DNA of 64,000 nt from Mimachlamys varia (GCA_947623455.1 OX392538.1:33169001-33233000), one strand, 5' to 3'; counted from the stretch's first letter, positions 43,780-56,782 are shown. The notes: a model not told the origin generated them from the letters alone. Program-made: numbers and translations.

Positions 43780-45570
43780 AGTCAACAATGTATTACATTG
43801 CAAATTATGCAAACAATACATTTCTCCCAAGGTATTTGGGAACCCGACATAGGTGGTTATGTCACTCACACATAGCGAATGTTAATTAGATGGTACACGC
43901 TATTTGTTATACACAGAGTATTAGAGTCAACCACGTTTTTATACGCCCGTCAAAAATTACGGGACGTATTATGGTATGGCGTTGTCCATCCGTCCGTTGT
44001 AAACTTTTATTTTTTCAAGATATCTCCTCCTACAGTTTTCAATGGTTTTCTTTCAAACTTGCTAGGCTTAACCACCATAACATGAAGTTATGTTTTCCTG
44101 AATGACAATTCGATTCGAGAATATTCATAGTTATATGTCCCTTTGGGAGGCAATATCGGGCATTATTTAGCAAACATAATTTTTTTGTGTTTTCTTTAAT
44201 TCCTCTAAAATTTGGTATGGTACTTAGAAAACCTATGATATTTATCATATATTACGGGTTTTGTTGAGTTATTTCAAATTTTCGCGTAACAGCATTGCAA
44301 ATTTGCAATTGCAAAATATATGCATTATGTAGAAAATGCAGGAATTTTGTAGAAAATGTATTTCTGTCGTAAACTGTTGTTTTTTGCTCGGAGATCTTCT
44401 CCTACAGTTTTCAACCGATATCTTAGTTATCATGACATGAAATTGTGTTTTCCTGAATGACAGTTTTATTCAACAATATGTACTAGAGTTGTGGCCCTTT
44501 AAGACTTTGTATCTGATGCAGTTTTCGGATATTATGTAGAAAGTGTCATAACTTTCTTTGTGTTTCCATACCATTATACTTCCGATAGGGTACGATGGGT
44601 TTATCATGTCTCCGCTTGACGATCGGGCGATTGTCGCACTACTTTTTCTTGTCCTATGTTTTTAGCGACTTAAAGGGGTAGTATAATTATCCTACATTTT
44701 AAAATATTCACGAGTAACAGTACACAAAAACGCACCTGTCCAATGATAAGTTAGCATCAATGTAGACATAATTGAATTGGAATGAAAGTTGGGAACATCA
44801 AAACATGTATTAGTATTGTATTGTGTATAGTCTGTATATAATTATCATATATATTCTGTTTTAGGTTTGCCACACAGCGTGATATGAATTCAGAAAACAG
44901 GAATATTACACTGTATTGGGATTTCAGTTTCATTTTCAAAACTTTGACCGATTCTTGGATTTTGAAGAATGAAGCAGTGTTACGTCGAGAGACGACCTTG
45001 CATAGCAATATCAGGAAATTAAAAACCAGGTCAACTGGTTCGGACCTTTTCGCCTGGTGGTAACTCTCTGGCTCCCTAGCCTAGGAGTCTCGGGTTCGCG
45101 CCCTGCTCGTCTCACTGGTTTCATTTCTCAATATTGTTTATTTCCCAGGTTGGGATGTTTGTATTGATAAGAACACATGTCTGGGTGTGTTTATGTACTA
45201 ATTATCACAATGATAATTTCTTAAATATAGTTACAGTCCCTGTTATGTCGTGACGGATCTGTTTGATTTGTATGCCTACGTCAGGTTCTATATGCCGTAA
45301 CGTTTTGTAACAGTAAGTAGAAGTGAGTACTCTTTTGTGAGATCCTTGAGTGTGTAGAACAAGGAACAAAACCCACACATTTCCTCGCAGCGGGTTGGGG
45401 GACGGGAACGCTCAAATAAAGGCCAATAGTATGTCATTAGGAAGGACAAAGTTGTCTCAGAGAAAAGACAAGATACAATTTAGTAGTCTCTTATAAATAA
45501 TTTAATAAAAGTAGCAGGTATAATTTGTTTAACTAACCTGCAGTACAGCCGATAAAAAAGATAAAACCGA
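43780..45570. repeat. Repeat block B, with an inserted element at about 43935-44690
   Basis: Shares the ordered landmarks of block A (35440-36430). Between the first two landmarks lies extra sequence starting CGCCCGTCAAAAATTACGGG (43942) and ending around ATCGGGCGATTGTCGCAC. Inside it, two parallel segments (AAACTTTTATTTTTTCAAGATATCTCC... near 44000 and AAACTGTTGTTTTTTGCTCGGAGATC... near 44370) suggest an old internal duplication. No coding capacity. Confidence 0.5.
45050..45125 (+). mobile_element. Possible tRNA-like segment
   Basis: CCTGGTGGTAACTCTCTGG and, 30 bases on, CTCGGGTTCGCGCCC resemble an A box and a B box. No acceptor stem closes the structure, so it is at best a SINE head or tRNA relic within block B. 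Confidence 0.3.
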
Positions 45571-46159
45571 AGGCCTACATTTTTGTATATGTTTGATATT
45601 CCATTATATATCACATCGTGCATACTTGAACTAAAGCTCTAGCCTTTTGTATCTTTTAAACATATCGCTCACCTGTTTACATTGGTAACTAGGTAATCAT
45701 TTCAAAATCATCCACTGGACAGAGTTATACCCCAAAACCAATCCTTGAAGCATATCTATAAAGTTAACTTGGTTTATTGGTGGGTATCTTAAACAAAGTC
45801 CATAGGGCCAAGGCTAGACCCTGACATCAACGCTAATGCCTTGATTGTGCTCTTCTCTTTATGCCCAGCAACTGTACATTTGTATAATAATAGTTATGGG
45901 GTGGGAATCTCAATCATTTAAATGTTATAATACAGAAGTTATGTCTGCAAGGGCGTGCATACCCCAAAACCTATCAAATCATTATGATTGTGATTGTATC
46001 TTTATACCAAATCCACTCATAACTTGATGACTAGTAGCGATTTAAATGAAGTGTCTCTATTTCCCCTGTTTGGCTCCGCCTGTCTGGTGCCATGGGAGTC
46101 ACAATTTATGCAAAATGTGTTCCCCTTTCCCAAAGGGTATTATTTTAATCAATTGGATT

Positions 46160-46640
46160 CACATTCATTTAGTCCTTCATGACAAGAAGCGATTCAAAAG
46201 GCTTTGCCAACATTTCCCATATTGGGCCCCGTCCCTCAAGCCACAGAGGGTAAGAGTCACCATTTATATTCAACCTGCCCCTTTCCCCAAGATTGTTTTT
46301 GACCAATTTAGTTCAAATCCATTTAAAACTGTATGACTAGCAGTAGCTTAAAGGGGTGACCTATTTCTTCTATTGGGGCCAGTGCCGTCATTTATGCAAA
46401 GTATATTTGCCCTCTTCCAAGAATGTTTCTGACTAAATTTGGTAAACTTCCATTCAGTTTGTTACGATAAGTAGCGATTTAAAGTTAATATCAACGGACT
46501 ACTATGAGTCATTGTAGATACCTGTTGTGTATACATGTTATGTTTGGTAAGGGCCAATCAAATTATGTACATAAATAATTTCGAGTAAAAAAACATTTAA
46601 ATGACATAATTAAGGATATTACTTTCGGGTTTTACATTAA
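46160..46640. repeat. Dispersed repeat, copy 1 of the GACTAGTAGCGATT family
   Basis: About 340 bp (46160-46500) match 47310-47650 by eye at roughly 85-90%: CCTCAAGCCACAGAGGGTAAG, AGTTCAAATCCATT and GAATGTTTCTGACTAAATTTGG are shared. A second module (46494-46640, CTACTATGAGTCATTGTAGA through AGATATTACTTTCG) recurs at 48316-48465 and not after copy 2, so the two modules assort separately. Related but more diverged units lie at 45700-46160. Confidence 0.65.
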
Positions 46641-47309
46641 TTGTTGTATGGTTCTACGGTTGATCTTATTTCTTCTGCTTCTTTTTCTAATTACGGCATG
46701 CCTCATCTGTAGCATTTCGATTAAAATACTGTCACACAAATTATAGACTTCGTTGTAGAAGAAAACCAGTATTACATGTACGCTCCTCCCCTTCTGTTTC
46801 AGTAGTAGCCGACAACCATTTCTGATTTCAAACATCTTGTCTCAAAGCATCACTGATAAATATAACATTAACAAAACAGGGGTTAGTTTGTAGTGAGTGT
46901 TGTCATAGATTACCAAAAGACTTACAACAGACATATTGCAATGATTTAGCGATTGAAAATCAGTTTTGGCTGAGTATGTGCATAACCTTCATCATGTTCT
47001 CATTTAAAAAGAGTTTAATCTACAGTAGAACCTTGTTATCACCAACTCGTATAACTCTAACACCACGTTAACGAGGTTCGACTAAGATATATTGCACATG
47101 TATTCCACAAGGATATACATCTATATGTGTGATTGTTTCTGATTAACGTTACCGTATTTCGGGAAAGTTTACATGATACATGCCCTGTGAAATAGTGTAT
47201 GCTATAACATAAAGATATCGAAAACGTAGTGATAACGTTCACACATATATGTAAATATACCAATGACCCCTACTCGTTCAGTTTGGTATGTTAAACCAGC
47301 GGATCCATT

Positions 47310-47690
47310 TAGTCATTCATGACTAGTAGCGATTCAAAAGGCTTTACCAATATTTTCCAAATTGGGACCCGTCCCTCAAGCCACAGAGGGTAAGAGTCAC
47401 CATTTATGTTAAATCTGTCCCCATTTCCCCAAGGGTGTTTTTGACCAAATTTAGTTCAAATCCATTCAAAACTGTATGACTAGCAGCAGCTTTAAGGAAT
47501 GACCTATTTCTTCTATTTGGGCTGGCCCCTTTGGGGCCAGTGCCGTAATTTATGCAAAATCAATTTGCCCTCCTCCAAGAATGTTTCTGACTAAATTTGG
47601 TAAAATTCCATTCAGTTTCTTACGACAAGTAGCGATTTAAAGTTAAAATTAACGGACGGACGGCCAACGGACACTGCGCCATGGCATGGT
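47310..47690. repeat. Dispersed repeat, copy 2 of the GACTAGTAGCGATT family
   Basis: Partner of 46160-46500. It retains a GGCTGGCCCCTTTGGGGCCAG hairpin (near 47520-47545) that copy 1 has partly lost, and ends in GGACGGACGGCCAACGGACA. Confidence 0.65.
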
Positions 47691-48315
47691 CCAGGTGAGT
47701 TAAAAATAACTGACTCGAGTGAAATAAATTCCATATCCAAGAACCACTCGATGTGTAACCTATATTTATTCAATATTACTGTGCTGTTACCCTGGATTTT
47801 CGTCATTTCCCAATGTTAAAAAAACACTGATATTGCCACCAGGAAGTAAAGAAACAAAACTGATGATATTTAATTCGTGTTTGTAAAATAAAAAATATCT
47901 GATGTTCTGATTTATTCTAACATCAATAATCCCATTGTGTCGCACAATCTTCCTATCCATGGGGTCATGCTTCACAAAAGACGTTGACTGGAAACCTTCC
48001 TTAACGTCAAATAAAAATGCACCTTAGGTATCAATGATCACTCTTGATAAAGTAAGGCATGCGAAGGAGTCCGAACATACTTTCCAGGTTTAACCTGTGA
48101 AGAAGGGTCGTTAGATAAACACCTGTCTAATCATTTTTATCTCTGATGGTATCTGATAACAATATTAAAGATTGACAAAGTATCTCTTTCAGCAATTAGC
48201 TATAGATACTCATGCTGGTGTTGTATCAAATAAAGCAACCGGTTTTATCTGGGAATGCATACATACATGACCTTGTTTATTTGATTTAGGTGTAATGTTT
48301 AAAAAGCAAAGGTCT

Positions 48316-48475
48316 ATAGGGCTACTATGAGTCATTGTAGATACCTGTTGTGTATACATGTTATGTTGGGTCAGGGCCATTCAAATTATGTACATATATA
48401 GTTTCGAGTAAAAAAGGTAAAAAAGTATTTAAATGACATAATTCAAGATATTACTTTCGAGAATGTTAAACCAGC
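48316..48475. repeat. Second copy of the CTACTATGAGTCATTG module
   Basis: Matches 46494-46640 with an inserted GTAAAAAAG-like stretch. It is followed by GTTAAACCAGCGGATAC, a junction also seen at 47290-47305, linking the three blocks as pieces of one larger repeat. Confidence 0.6.
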
Positions 48476-48760
48476 GGATACTGACCATCACGTAAGAACA
48501 TTTAAGTGCACATTCGTTCTGTGTGGCTAATGTGTGTTACGCACGATAGCAGTTGACTACCGTGAGCTGCTAAATGCGTAGTCATATTTCTCATTCTGAT
48601 TCACAAGCACACCAAGTATCGATCACGTCAAGCTATTGCATTGTAATGTTTTATCAAGATTATCGTGGAAATTGTCCGAGATGGCAAGTTTCTTCGTTAT
48701 TTTGTGAAGTTTGATCAAACTCTCTTTAAGGAATGAAGCCACAAGTACGCTGATAAGGAT

Positions 48761-48975
48761 TTTATAAAAACATGACCGTGACCGACATCCCTGAAACTCT
48801 TGTTTGAGATATCATGGTACAGTTGTGGGATCGCACAACGTTACACGATGTGCGGTGTACGTGCGGTGCGCGATGTGCGAACGATGCGATCCTGGGCGAT
48901 TTTTTTCTAACGCACATGTGGGCGCACGATAAACTAACTTTGTACAATGACAATTGTGGTTGATGTAAAATGAGA
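48761..48975. repeat. CpG-rich repeat of GCACGATGTGCG-like words, copy 1
   Basis: GTACAGTTGTGGGATCGCACAACG is followed by multiple overlapping CGATGTGCG/GTGCGGTG words and ends CAATTGTGGT. Read in reverse complement, 58745-58900 has the same order (ACAGTTGTGGTAACGCACAACGC...), so the two are inverted copies of one family. Confidence 0.55.
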
Positions 48976-51900
48976 AATGGCTTAACACTAGTATACGACT
49001 TCACGCTAGGTAAAACGTTTTAAGCATATTTCTCTATTTTAACTACATTTTGTACATACATTAGCTGATATTTCTATCTATATATTTCTTAAAATTAGGA
49101 ATAGTCTTTTTGTAGTTTTTGAAACTAACCAATTGGACACATCTAACTCTTTACGTACTTCGTTCCCTTTCCGGCTTCCGTACCGGAAGTCATTACTAGG
49201 CTCGCCCCCAGACGTTTTTTTTCAAAATGGCGGATTACCTTGTGGATTGTTGATATGTTGTTTTTCGTTGCGAAAAAAACACAGGTTAGTGCATTCCCCT
49301 AGCGTTGATGAGTAGATATTTTTAACATGATATTCAGAGGTTGATTTTGAGACTGCGATGCACTGCAGACAGCTGATATATCTGATAAAAATAGATGTCG
49401 AACGTTACCGTTGAGATAGAGTCGCTATCGCTAGTAACTAGGTCACGATCAGCTGATTGTGTTTAATGAGTCGACCAGCCTTTGTTTATCGTTTTCATTT
49501 ACTTACTAGATATTTTTCGTACCTTGTTTAACATCATCATGTATCTAGGACTTATTATTCCAACAATATTAGAAGTGAACACGACAGGAAACAGCCTACA
49601 TGTCACGATTCCGCGAATAACATTCACTGGTGCACACAACTTTTTGTAGCACAGGGACACGCGAGTACGTCACTCTATGCATTGTTAGATTGTATCATCT
49701 CTGTAACTCGTTGACTGTGAAACACGATATATTTGTGACAGCAAAGATAAGCAGACATTTTATTTTTTAGAAATTACATCAGATTCTGACATTTTAACAA
49801 ATACATAAATATTTACTTGTACAATATTTGGATTTAATACTTTTAGGCTTACCTGCAGACAAACAACAATGATCAAGGTGAATTTTGCCTACTCATGTTA
49901 TGGTATATATCATAACTACAAGTTCCATGCAGTAATTACTTTGAACCAATAGTATTGAACACACCACAATATTTTTTTCGCAATTTTTGATGTTTTTAAA
50001 TTGTAATCAACCATTAATATACATTATGCATTACTGACTATAATTACTGTTTTGAACAATGCTGTTTATATATGAAAAAGTCACACACCAGTTATAAAAA
50101 CTCAGTTACTAAATGGTACACTTTCAGTCGTCGAAAAGGTACACCGTGCATGCCATAAAATTTTGTATGTGGTAGTACCTAAACTGAAATGCCGGGATAT
50201 TTATTGAAATCATAATAATTTACTATTCCGTCAGGTGGTGAGTAGATCAATTTCATTTACAATGAATATATCAGAATGTAAAGACTTGTGATTGATTGGG
50301 GAGAAATCTTTGCCAGCAGCAGCAAGTGTAACAAGTCTTTTGACAAACAGTTGTACATTTTCTGATATATTTGCAAGCAAAAACAGAGCTACGTGTATGC
50401 CACTGTTTAAAAACCTATCATAACTGTATTATACCGTTTAATATGTATATAAAGCTACCAGAAAAGAGTTCAAGCCTGAGAATCTGTGAACACTATATAT
50501 AGACCAAAGGCGGTATCTTCAGTTACAATATTATTGTGAATAAGAATTTTTTATATATATTTCTGCTAGACTAATGTACAAATATATAATTGAAAATACC
50601 AAGAATGAAATTTGGTTCGTTTCTTTTTTGTGTTTTGCATTTCTTGGCTTCACAATGACATACAAATAAAAAGCTGTTGTCGTTGAAGGACATGACAAGT
50701 TTCAGTTGTGGATTGAGAAAAGCCAGTGACCCTGAGGGAAAAAACACTGACCTACATGTATGCATAAAGTCAGTATCTGCATTACTTGGCAAATGCTCTA
50801 TATATATACAGTAATAGTTTCCGAACTCCTGACCCAGAAGTGTCCGGCTAGTGGTAGAATTACTAGAATGTGGGACATCTTAACCACTGTGATACTGAGA
50901 GGCCTGTTTTTGAGGTTTTGGTACAATTTCTGTTGAAAATCAATTTTTCCTGATGAAGTCAACTATTTTTCAACCGGTTACTTTGATAATTTATTTGATT
51001 TACCAATAGCTGGTTCATTTTATCATTCAAATGATTATACCAAGATGAGTGAAAGATAGAAATGATAACCAAGAAAACTGACCAACTTTGAAAATAAATA
51101 TTATTAAAACAATTATATACATATCAGAAAACAATCAACAACAGCAATAATCATGAATTTATTTTATCTTAGGAAAGTCCTGAGATGCAATTATGTAATT
51201 ACTGAACACAATTAACATTCTGATAAATTACAATAAAACAAAGTGCAATTGTTTTGAATTATTTACAATTATAGGTAATTTCAGGTAGAAGTAGTGTTAC
51301 TGTAAATCACTTTATTTCGTGAGCTTATTGTTTTCAGACAATTTGCTTATAGTTTATACATAATTTCACATCTTGTCTACAAGTGAAGTGACAATTAATG
51401 ATGACAGAAACAACATGGACACTGTCTAGTCTTCTTCATAAAAATATTGCGATGGATTTGAATTTGCAATTGTCTCTCCTCGTGAAATTTGGCGAAAATA
51501 ATTAACTCACAAAATATAGGTGATTTACAGTATTAAAATGAAATTCCTGAAACACAATTGATAATGAAATGCCCTAGAGTAATGATTATCAATTTGAATA
51601 TCAACCTGAGGAAAAATCAAATTCATCGGAAATTCAATATGGCCAGTATACATTCTCGCGACTGCCCCTTGTGAGCTTCAAAAAGTTGAGAGCTAATAGT
51701 AGAATTGAGGACACATGAACCATTCATCAACTGCGGTCACTGATAAGCTGGAGAAACTATATATCCCAATACAGCGAGGGAATCTTTCAATGGAATAAAT
51801 TTTCTCTGTTATAATTCATACAAAGTTCATGATGATGTATCTCGTGATTATTCCTTTATCTGTCATTGCTCTGGAATGCCAAATAACAAACTCAAAGGGA

Positions 51901-52464
51901 ATGGCTGTATATAATTGATCAATACCATTACTGAATATCAAATTTGTTTTATTGAAAGATACTTCAGAGCTGTATAAACTACTTGACCTTTCTCAGAAGT
52001 GTAATAAATTGCCACTGTAATATCTTTATCATACATAGAACATGGTAACCTCTGGTTAGATTTCAGGCGAGTTGTTCAATACCAGGATGCATGCAGTCAT
52101 TTAGGCCTCTCCTATTTTCTGGGAGGTTGCAAGTCTTGCCACCAGCTACTAAAAAAATAACCTTGCAAGATGAACCTGACAAACACATTCAGAATGGATA
52201 GATTCACAGATGTTATGAAAAGACATTACTGTATCAACAATATATTTCACTACAGTACTATATTATATATGCTGAACATTTATGATCACTTCATATTTTT
52301 TTTTCAGGAAGTAAAATTATTTGAATTGAGACCAAATTAGTTTACCAATAGTGCAATTTTCCTTGACAGACCAAGCAAAGTCCTACACATGTATGTAAAG
52401 ATGGTATAATACTGCAATGAACACGCAAAGATTGTATAATACTGCAATGAACATAATGGTGTAG
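48976..52464. other. Non-coding, 3.5 kb, no feature recognised
   Basis: AT-rich with no domain-bearing frame. A 31-bp direct repeat (ATTGTATAATACTGCAATGAACA core) lies at 52400-52452, just past the end of the transposase gene. No piggyBac terminal repeat or TTAA-flanked end could be picked out. Confidence 0.4.
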
Positions 52465-53073
52465 TCACTCTTCTTCAAGTTCCACTTGTCGTTGTTTGTG
52501 GAATTGTTCAAAACATTCTACACAGAGGCTGACGCGACACTGTTTACAAGCAAATGATGTGGTATGCCTAAATATGACTCTTTGCACACTGTTTACATCT
52601 ACCCTTCTTCACTTTTACCGGCCAATGGTTCGAACCTGACATGTCGGTGACCTCAGTCCTCCGGCGCTTCCTCTGGACTCTAGTTTCCCCAATAAGTTGG
52701 CGACACAGATTCTCCCTGAACTCGAGCTGCGTGTAGGGCTTTTGTCTCCCAGTCTTTGTCTGGCGCTGGTGGCTAGGCGATTCCTTCATGAGTATGAATG
52801 AATTCACTATGGCAGTATCTACAAGAAAAAAAAACAAATACTTCAACCATTTGTATGATTTCCTGCTGCATGTATACCGCATCCTCATCTGGTCTGCCCT
52901 GTCAACAGCGTTCATGTTGTCAGAGTAGCTGCTTACAACTCCAGGAGCAAGCTGTACACGGTTCGTGCCATCTTTGTTCTTACGCTGGACTGGGGCAAGG
53001 CAAGTGGGGTCAGTGTTGGTAGATAAAAAGGTGACCGGCTTGTTGTCGTACTATGCTGTCGCTACCATGTTTC
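52465..53073 (-). pseudogene. piggyBac-like exon 4: third aspartate and C-terminal zinc finger
   Basis: The acceptor TTGTATTTCCAG ends at 53074. The exon opens NMVATA and meets an in-frame TAG (53053-53051), then continues YDNKPVTFLSTNTDPT, NAVDRADQMRMRYTC (third catalytic D), KWLKYLFFFLVDTAIVNSF and a basic region. The finger begins GRCKQCAKSH. A one-base frame change near 52570 moves the rest (CKQCRVSLCVECFEQFH) into the next frame, ending at TGA 52467-52465. The cysteine-rich domain binds transposon ends in this family. Confidence 0.8.
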
Positions 53074-53409
53074 CTGGAAATACAAGAATTCATGTTTATA
53101 GCAATACTGGTTGTTTAAATAATTAGTCTGAATTTCTTCTGACACCAACACCAGATAATTAGGGCATACCCATTCATCCATCTTTCAAAAAAATAAATAA
53201 ACATCAACTCAGCTTTCAACAGATGCTAATCTACTGCTTGTTGAAAAAATCAATGAACTCGCACGTTGTAATAAATTTTATTGTTACCTTTTTACCTTCG
53301 TAAGATTTAATTTTTAGTTGCTAATTAATACTTTTTTAAATAGCAAAGAAATCAATTTTATCATGTAACTGACCCTTTCAGTCATGTCATACGACCATGT
53401 CATAAAGAT

Positions 53410-53470
53410 GTTATTACACATGTGTAATAACACTATTGTGACGTCATAAACAAATGACGTCATATTATGG
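53410..53470. repeat. Perfect 22-bp palindrome and two TGACGTCAT boxes in intron 3
   Basis: 53410-53431 is a perfect palindrome (GTTATTACACA and its complement). Immediately after, TGACGTCATA occurs twice, 15 bp apart. TGACGTCA is the CREB/ATF consensus site. They may belong to a small MITE within the intron; regulatory use is untested. Confidence 0.6.
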
Positions 53471-53572
53471 TCTTGGTAGTGAAAAGTAAACCGTCAAAGG
53501 AAACATTTGCCTTTCTTACAGAAAAGGAATTTGAGAATTTCGGTGTATTTACTCATGAATATAAGTTATGAT

Positions 53573-53670
53573 AAATAGAATCTTACACTTGTGTCAATGA
53601 AATATGGAATTTATTAAACTCATTTAATAAATTCCATATTACATCGACACTTGTGTAAGATCTTCTATTT
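53573..53670. repeat. Fold-back repeat in intron 3
   Basis: Arms of about 43-45 bp (AAATAGAATCTTACAC... and its mirror ending TCTTCTATTT) around a 9-base centre, with a 2-base indel and a few mismatches. It can form a long hairpin in the intron. Confidence 0.75.
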
Positions 53671-53799
53671 ATTACCTCCATTTCATTTTCATCATCTTTT
53701 ATAAAATTTCTCAATAGCAAAAACTTTTTAAGTTAATTGATGACAGGACTTGATAATTAATATTTTTATATTGATTAGGAAATTGTAATATTTTTGTAC

Positions 53800-54054
53800 C
53801 TGACTGCAACATGAGGAAATCACCCTTCTGCTTAACGCAATCCTTGTTGATAGCACTTGGAAAATCCTTCCGGTTAATGCGACAGGTCCGACATGCATAT
53901 TTCCCATCATCAAGGAGATATTGGAACAGCTGTGGTCCAGAAAAGAAGTTGTCAACATAGAGGTGACGGTAGCTTCCTGTCAAATCCCTCGTGAGGTCGG
54001 TGACAACACGGGCGGCAAGTCCTACTTCTCTTCCTCCTGGAAGCTGGTCATTTC
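53800..54054 (-). pseudogene. piggyBac-like exon 3: second catalytic aspartate
   Basis: Acceptor TTATTTTTTTCAG ends at 54055; donor TCAG/GTACAA follows 53800. It encodes NDQLPGGREVGLAARVV, then HLYVDNFFSGPQLF (second catalytic D) and KYACRTCRINRKDFP, typical of the DDE_Tnp_1_7 fold. Phase joins cleanly to exons 2 and 4. Confidence 0.85.
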
Positions 54055-54414
54055 CTGAAAAAAATAATTCAACATTAGGGTTGAGTTTCTATTGCTATTA
54101 TTCATTTGTGATTACACTAAATCTATTACGCATAATTGTTTATTTTCCAATCATAAATGAAAAGTTTTTGACAACTATACATGTGTAATGAAGTTTCAAA
54201 TAATAATTCATACTACTTCAAATTTCATGATTAAAATTTTTGAAATATTTACTTTGACTATTCAGTATCATCATTCATTTTCATAAACAAAAGGAAATAC
54301 GATATACCTGGGACAAATAAAATGAATATTATTAACTTTACATTTTGTATGCATACATGTATAAACAGCAGCTAATTTCAAAACCCAGCAAACAAAAGCA
54401 TCATATATATATAC

Positions 54415-54716
54415 CTGCTCTTCCTGTGTAAACTTGGAGCTTGTCCACATAGCCATTAGTAGAATCGGCTCTCTCCCACACTTTGATTCCGAATTTGGTC
54501 GGTTTGGCTGGCATGTACTGCTTGAAACTTAATCTGCCTCTGTACGCAATCATCGCTTTATCAATGGCAAAGTTCTGATGCAGTGTATATTCAGAGGCAA
54601 TGGAGTCCGTTACAACATTCAGGACTGGTCTGACATGGTGGTCATGACCAGGCTGATTTCTGGGAGGGTTGGTGTTAGAATCATTTAGATGGAGGTATTG
54701 TGTGAGTTTCTCAAAC
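54415..54716 (-). pseudogene. piggyBac-like exon 2: first catalytic aspartate
   Basis: Acceptor TTATTGTACAACAG ends at 54717, after a TA-repeat tract; donor GCAG/GTATAT follows 54415. It encodes FEKLTQYLHLND, NFAIDKAMIAYRGR (first catalytic D), KQYMPAKPTKFGIKVW and NGYVDKLQVYTG, the hallmark core of PGBD transposases. Confidence 0.85.
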
Positions 54717-55226
54717 CTGTTGTACAATAACAATATATATATATATATATATATTGACCATTTTGATTTTCTACTTTCAAAACAATTAATGCACAACTGA
54801 TATATCAGAAAAGAAAGTTTTGAGCCAGGCTGAATCACACCCGCAACTCTGTCTTACTGGTCCGGTGCCCTAAAGCGACCGAGCTAAAGAAATAAAAGAT
54901 ATTTCCTAGCTTGAAGCTAGAGGGCTATCGTACCAAAATGTACACACAAAAATAAAAACTTTTCCTGTCCTATTTAATTTCTATGCAAATTTTTACATGA
55001 TTATCATGTTACTTTCTATGCAACTTTTCAAACATTTTTTTAGCCATACATGTACACTGGAAACTTATATACATGTATAATAACTGATTAGTTCTATATC
55101 ATTATACTAGGCCTATATAGACATGAATTTATGTGTCAAATATGTATGAATATATTTTCAACATTATACTCTATAAACATAATTTTCATATCACTGCTAC
55201 AACAGCATTTACAAAGTATTACCCAC

Positions 55227-55449
55227 CTCAGTCTTGTCATAATTTCTGCTAGAGAAGTCTTGAACAGCCAATCTCTGGCCCAGTACATCTTATAGTTTGG
55301 AAGATCCACCAGGGACATAAACACAATAATTCCAAGATAGGTCTTCATTTCGGCCGACGTAGTTGGGCTCCAGGCACTATCAGGTTTCTCGGAAATCTTC
55401 TGACCAGCATAAAGATTTGTCTGTTCTGCCAGGGAATCATATAAAACTG
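55227..55449 (-). pseudogene. piggyBac-like exon 1, downstream half
   Basis: Starts at the ACTG (55446-55449) shared with the other side of the Gypsy insertion. It reads YDSLAEQTNLYAGQ, KTYLGIIVFMSLVDLPNYKMYW and IMTRLR, then donor AG/GTGGGT. The EQTN-Y and G-I..M segments are standard for the region just before the catalytic core. Confidence 0.8.
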
Positions 55450-56546
55450 AAGGAAATAAAAGATGGAAAGTCCTGCTCCTCCTTGTCCGAATTCAAAATC
55501 ATGAGTCCACCAAAGTTTCACCATTCTACCTCATGTTTGGAAGAGAGCCTCGTCTACCATTAGACGTTGTATTCGGCTTAGGAGGGCTCATCAAAGAAAA
55601 ACAGACTCTCTCTGACTACACACGAAATCTCCGAGACCGACTTACCTTTAGCTATGACTTAGCATCGAAGATGTTATCCAAAGCGAAGAGGCGACAGAAG
55701 GCCCATTATGACCTCAAGGTCCGAGGAACACCCGTAAAGGTTGGGGATAGAGTTTTAGTGAGGAGGTTGGCTTTTGATGGGAAGCACAAGTTGGAAGATC
55801 TTTGGGAAGAAGATGCTTATACTGTATTGAAGCAGCCAAACCCACATATTCCTGTATTTGTTGTGGAACTTGAGTCAGGAGAAGGAAGAACAAGAACCTT
55901 ACATAGGAACAACTTGCTCCCCATTGGATATATTCCTACAGAACTGATGCCCTTGGAGGAAACATCCGGGAATGAAGATGGCGAAAGTCAGCCTCATCCA
56001 AAGAAACCAGAATCAGATTCAAGTGACTCTGACGATGATGATGCAGATGTTTTATTGGTGCCTTGTGTATCTGACAGCTTTGAGTCGGATAATGAAGGAG
56101 GCGATACAGCAGCACTGGAACCGGATGACGATCCTGATGTTCCCGTGTCTGCCACTGATCCGTCTGGTGACGACCAGTTCTCTGCTGAGGAGGGAGGATC
56201 AGATGATGCCAATAAGGAAACTGTTCCGAAGTCAGTAGTGGCATCTACTGATAAGGATAAAGATGATCAGGACACAGTTGCTATCCCAACTGATGATGTA
56301 TCGGTCAATGTGGATTCGTCAGAACGTCCATTACCATTACCCAGAAGATCAATTAGAAAAAGTAGACCTCCTGATTGGCAAACCTCTGGGGACTTTATTA
56401 TGGGAACATACAAGCACACCCATGCGAATTTAGATATATGGAAGATCAAAGCTGGGTTGCTCCAAAATTTAGCAAAACAAGGTGTGTTTTCCGGAATCCC
56501 CCCGGAGGTTTCTGTTAATGTCATCAAAACCATCTGTGATGAGTAG
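55450..56546 (+). pseudogene. Gypsy integrase C-terminus and acidic pol tail
   Basis: The open frame enters mid-domain at RWKVLLLLVRIQNHEST, where the family reads the last helix of the integrase core. It continues through SPFYLMFGREPRLPLD and a GPY/F-like module (KVGDRVLVRR...LEDLWEEDAYTVL). Then comes a long Asp/Ser/Glu-rich tail (about 160 residues) and a conserved basic end RRSIRKSRPPDWQTSGDF. Stop TAG at 56544-56546. The frame has no internal stop over 365 codons, so the insertion is younger than its host gene's other damage or has simply been spared. Confidence 0.85.
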
Positions 56547-56782
56547 TGTAAATTCCTGTTGAACTGTATAAATATTTTATCTGTTTAAGTAACTCAGTAA
56601 TATGTCTTGTATATGATATTATGAGAAGTTGCTTGTCAGCTTCCCTCACATTATTATATGTATTTTATGTATTTTATACCGTATTTATGCAATAATTATA
56701 AGTCATTAACATTGCAATATATGTAATGTTGAATATCTTGATATTTTGTTAGCTATTAAGGCGACGAGGACGTCTTTTATTA

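Noticed and set aside
55936..56533. Minus-strand frames opposite the nested Gypsy pol tail
   Set aside because: Low-complexity antisense of an Asp/Ser-rich region, not genes.
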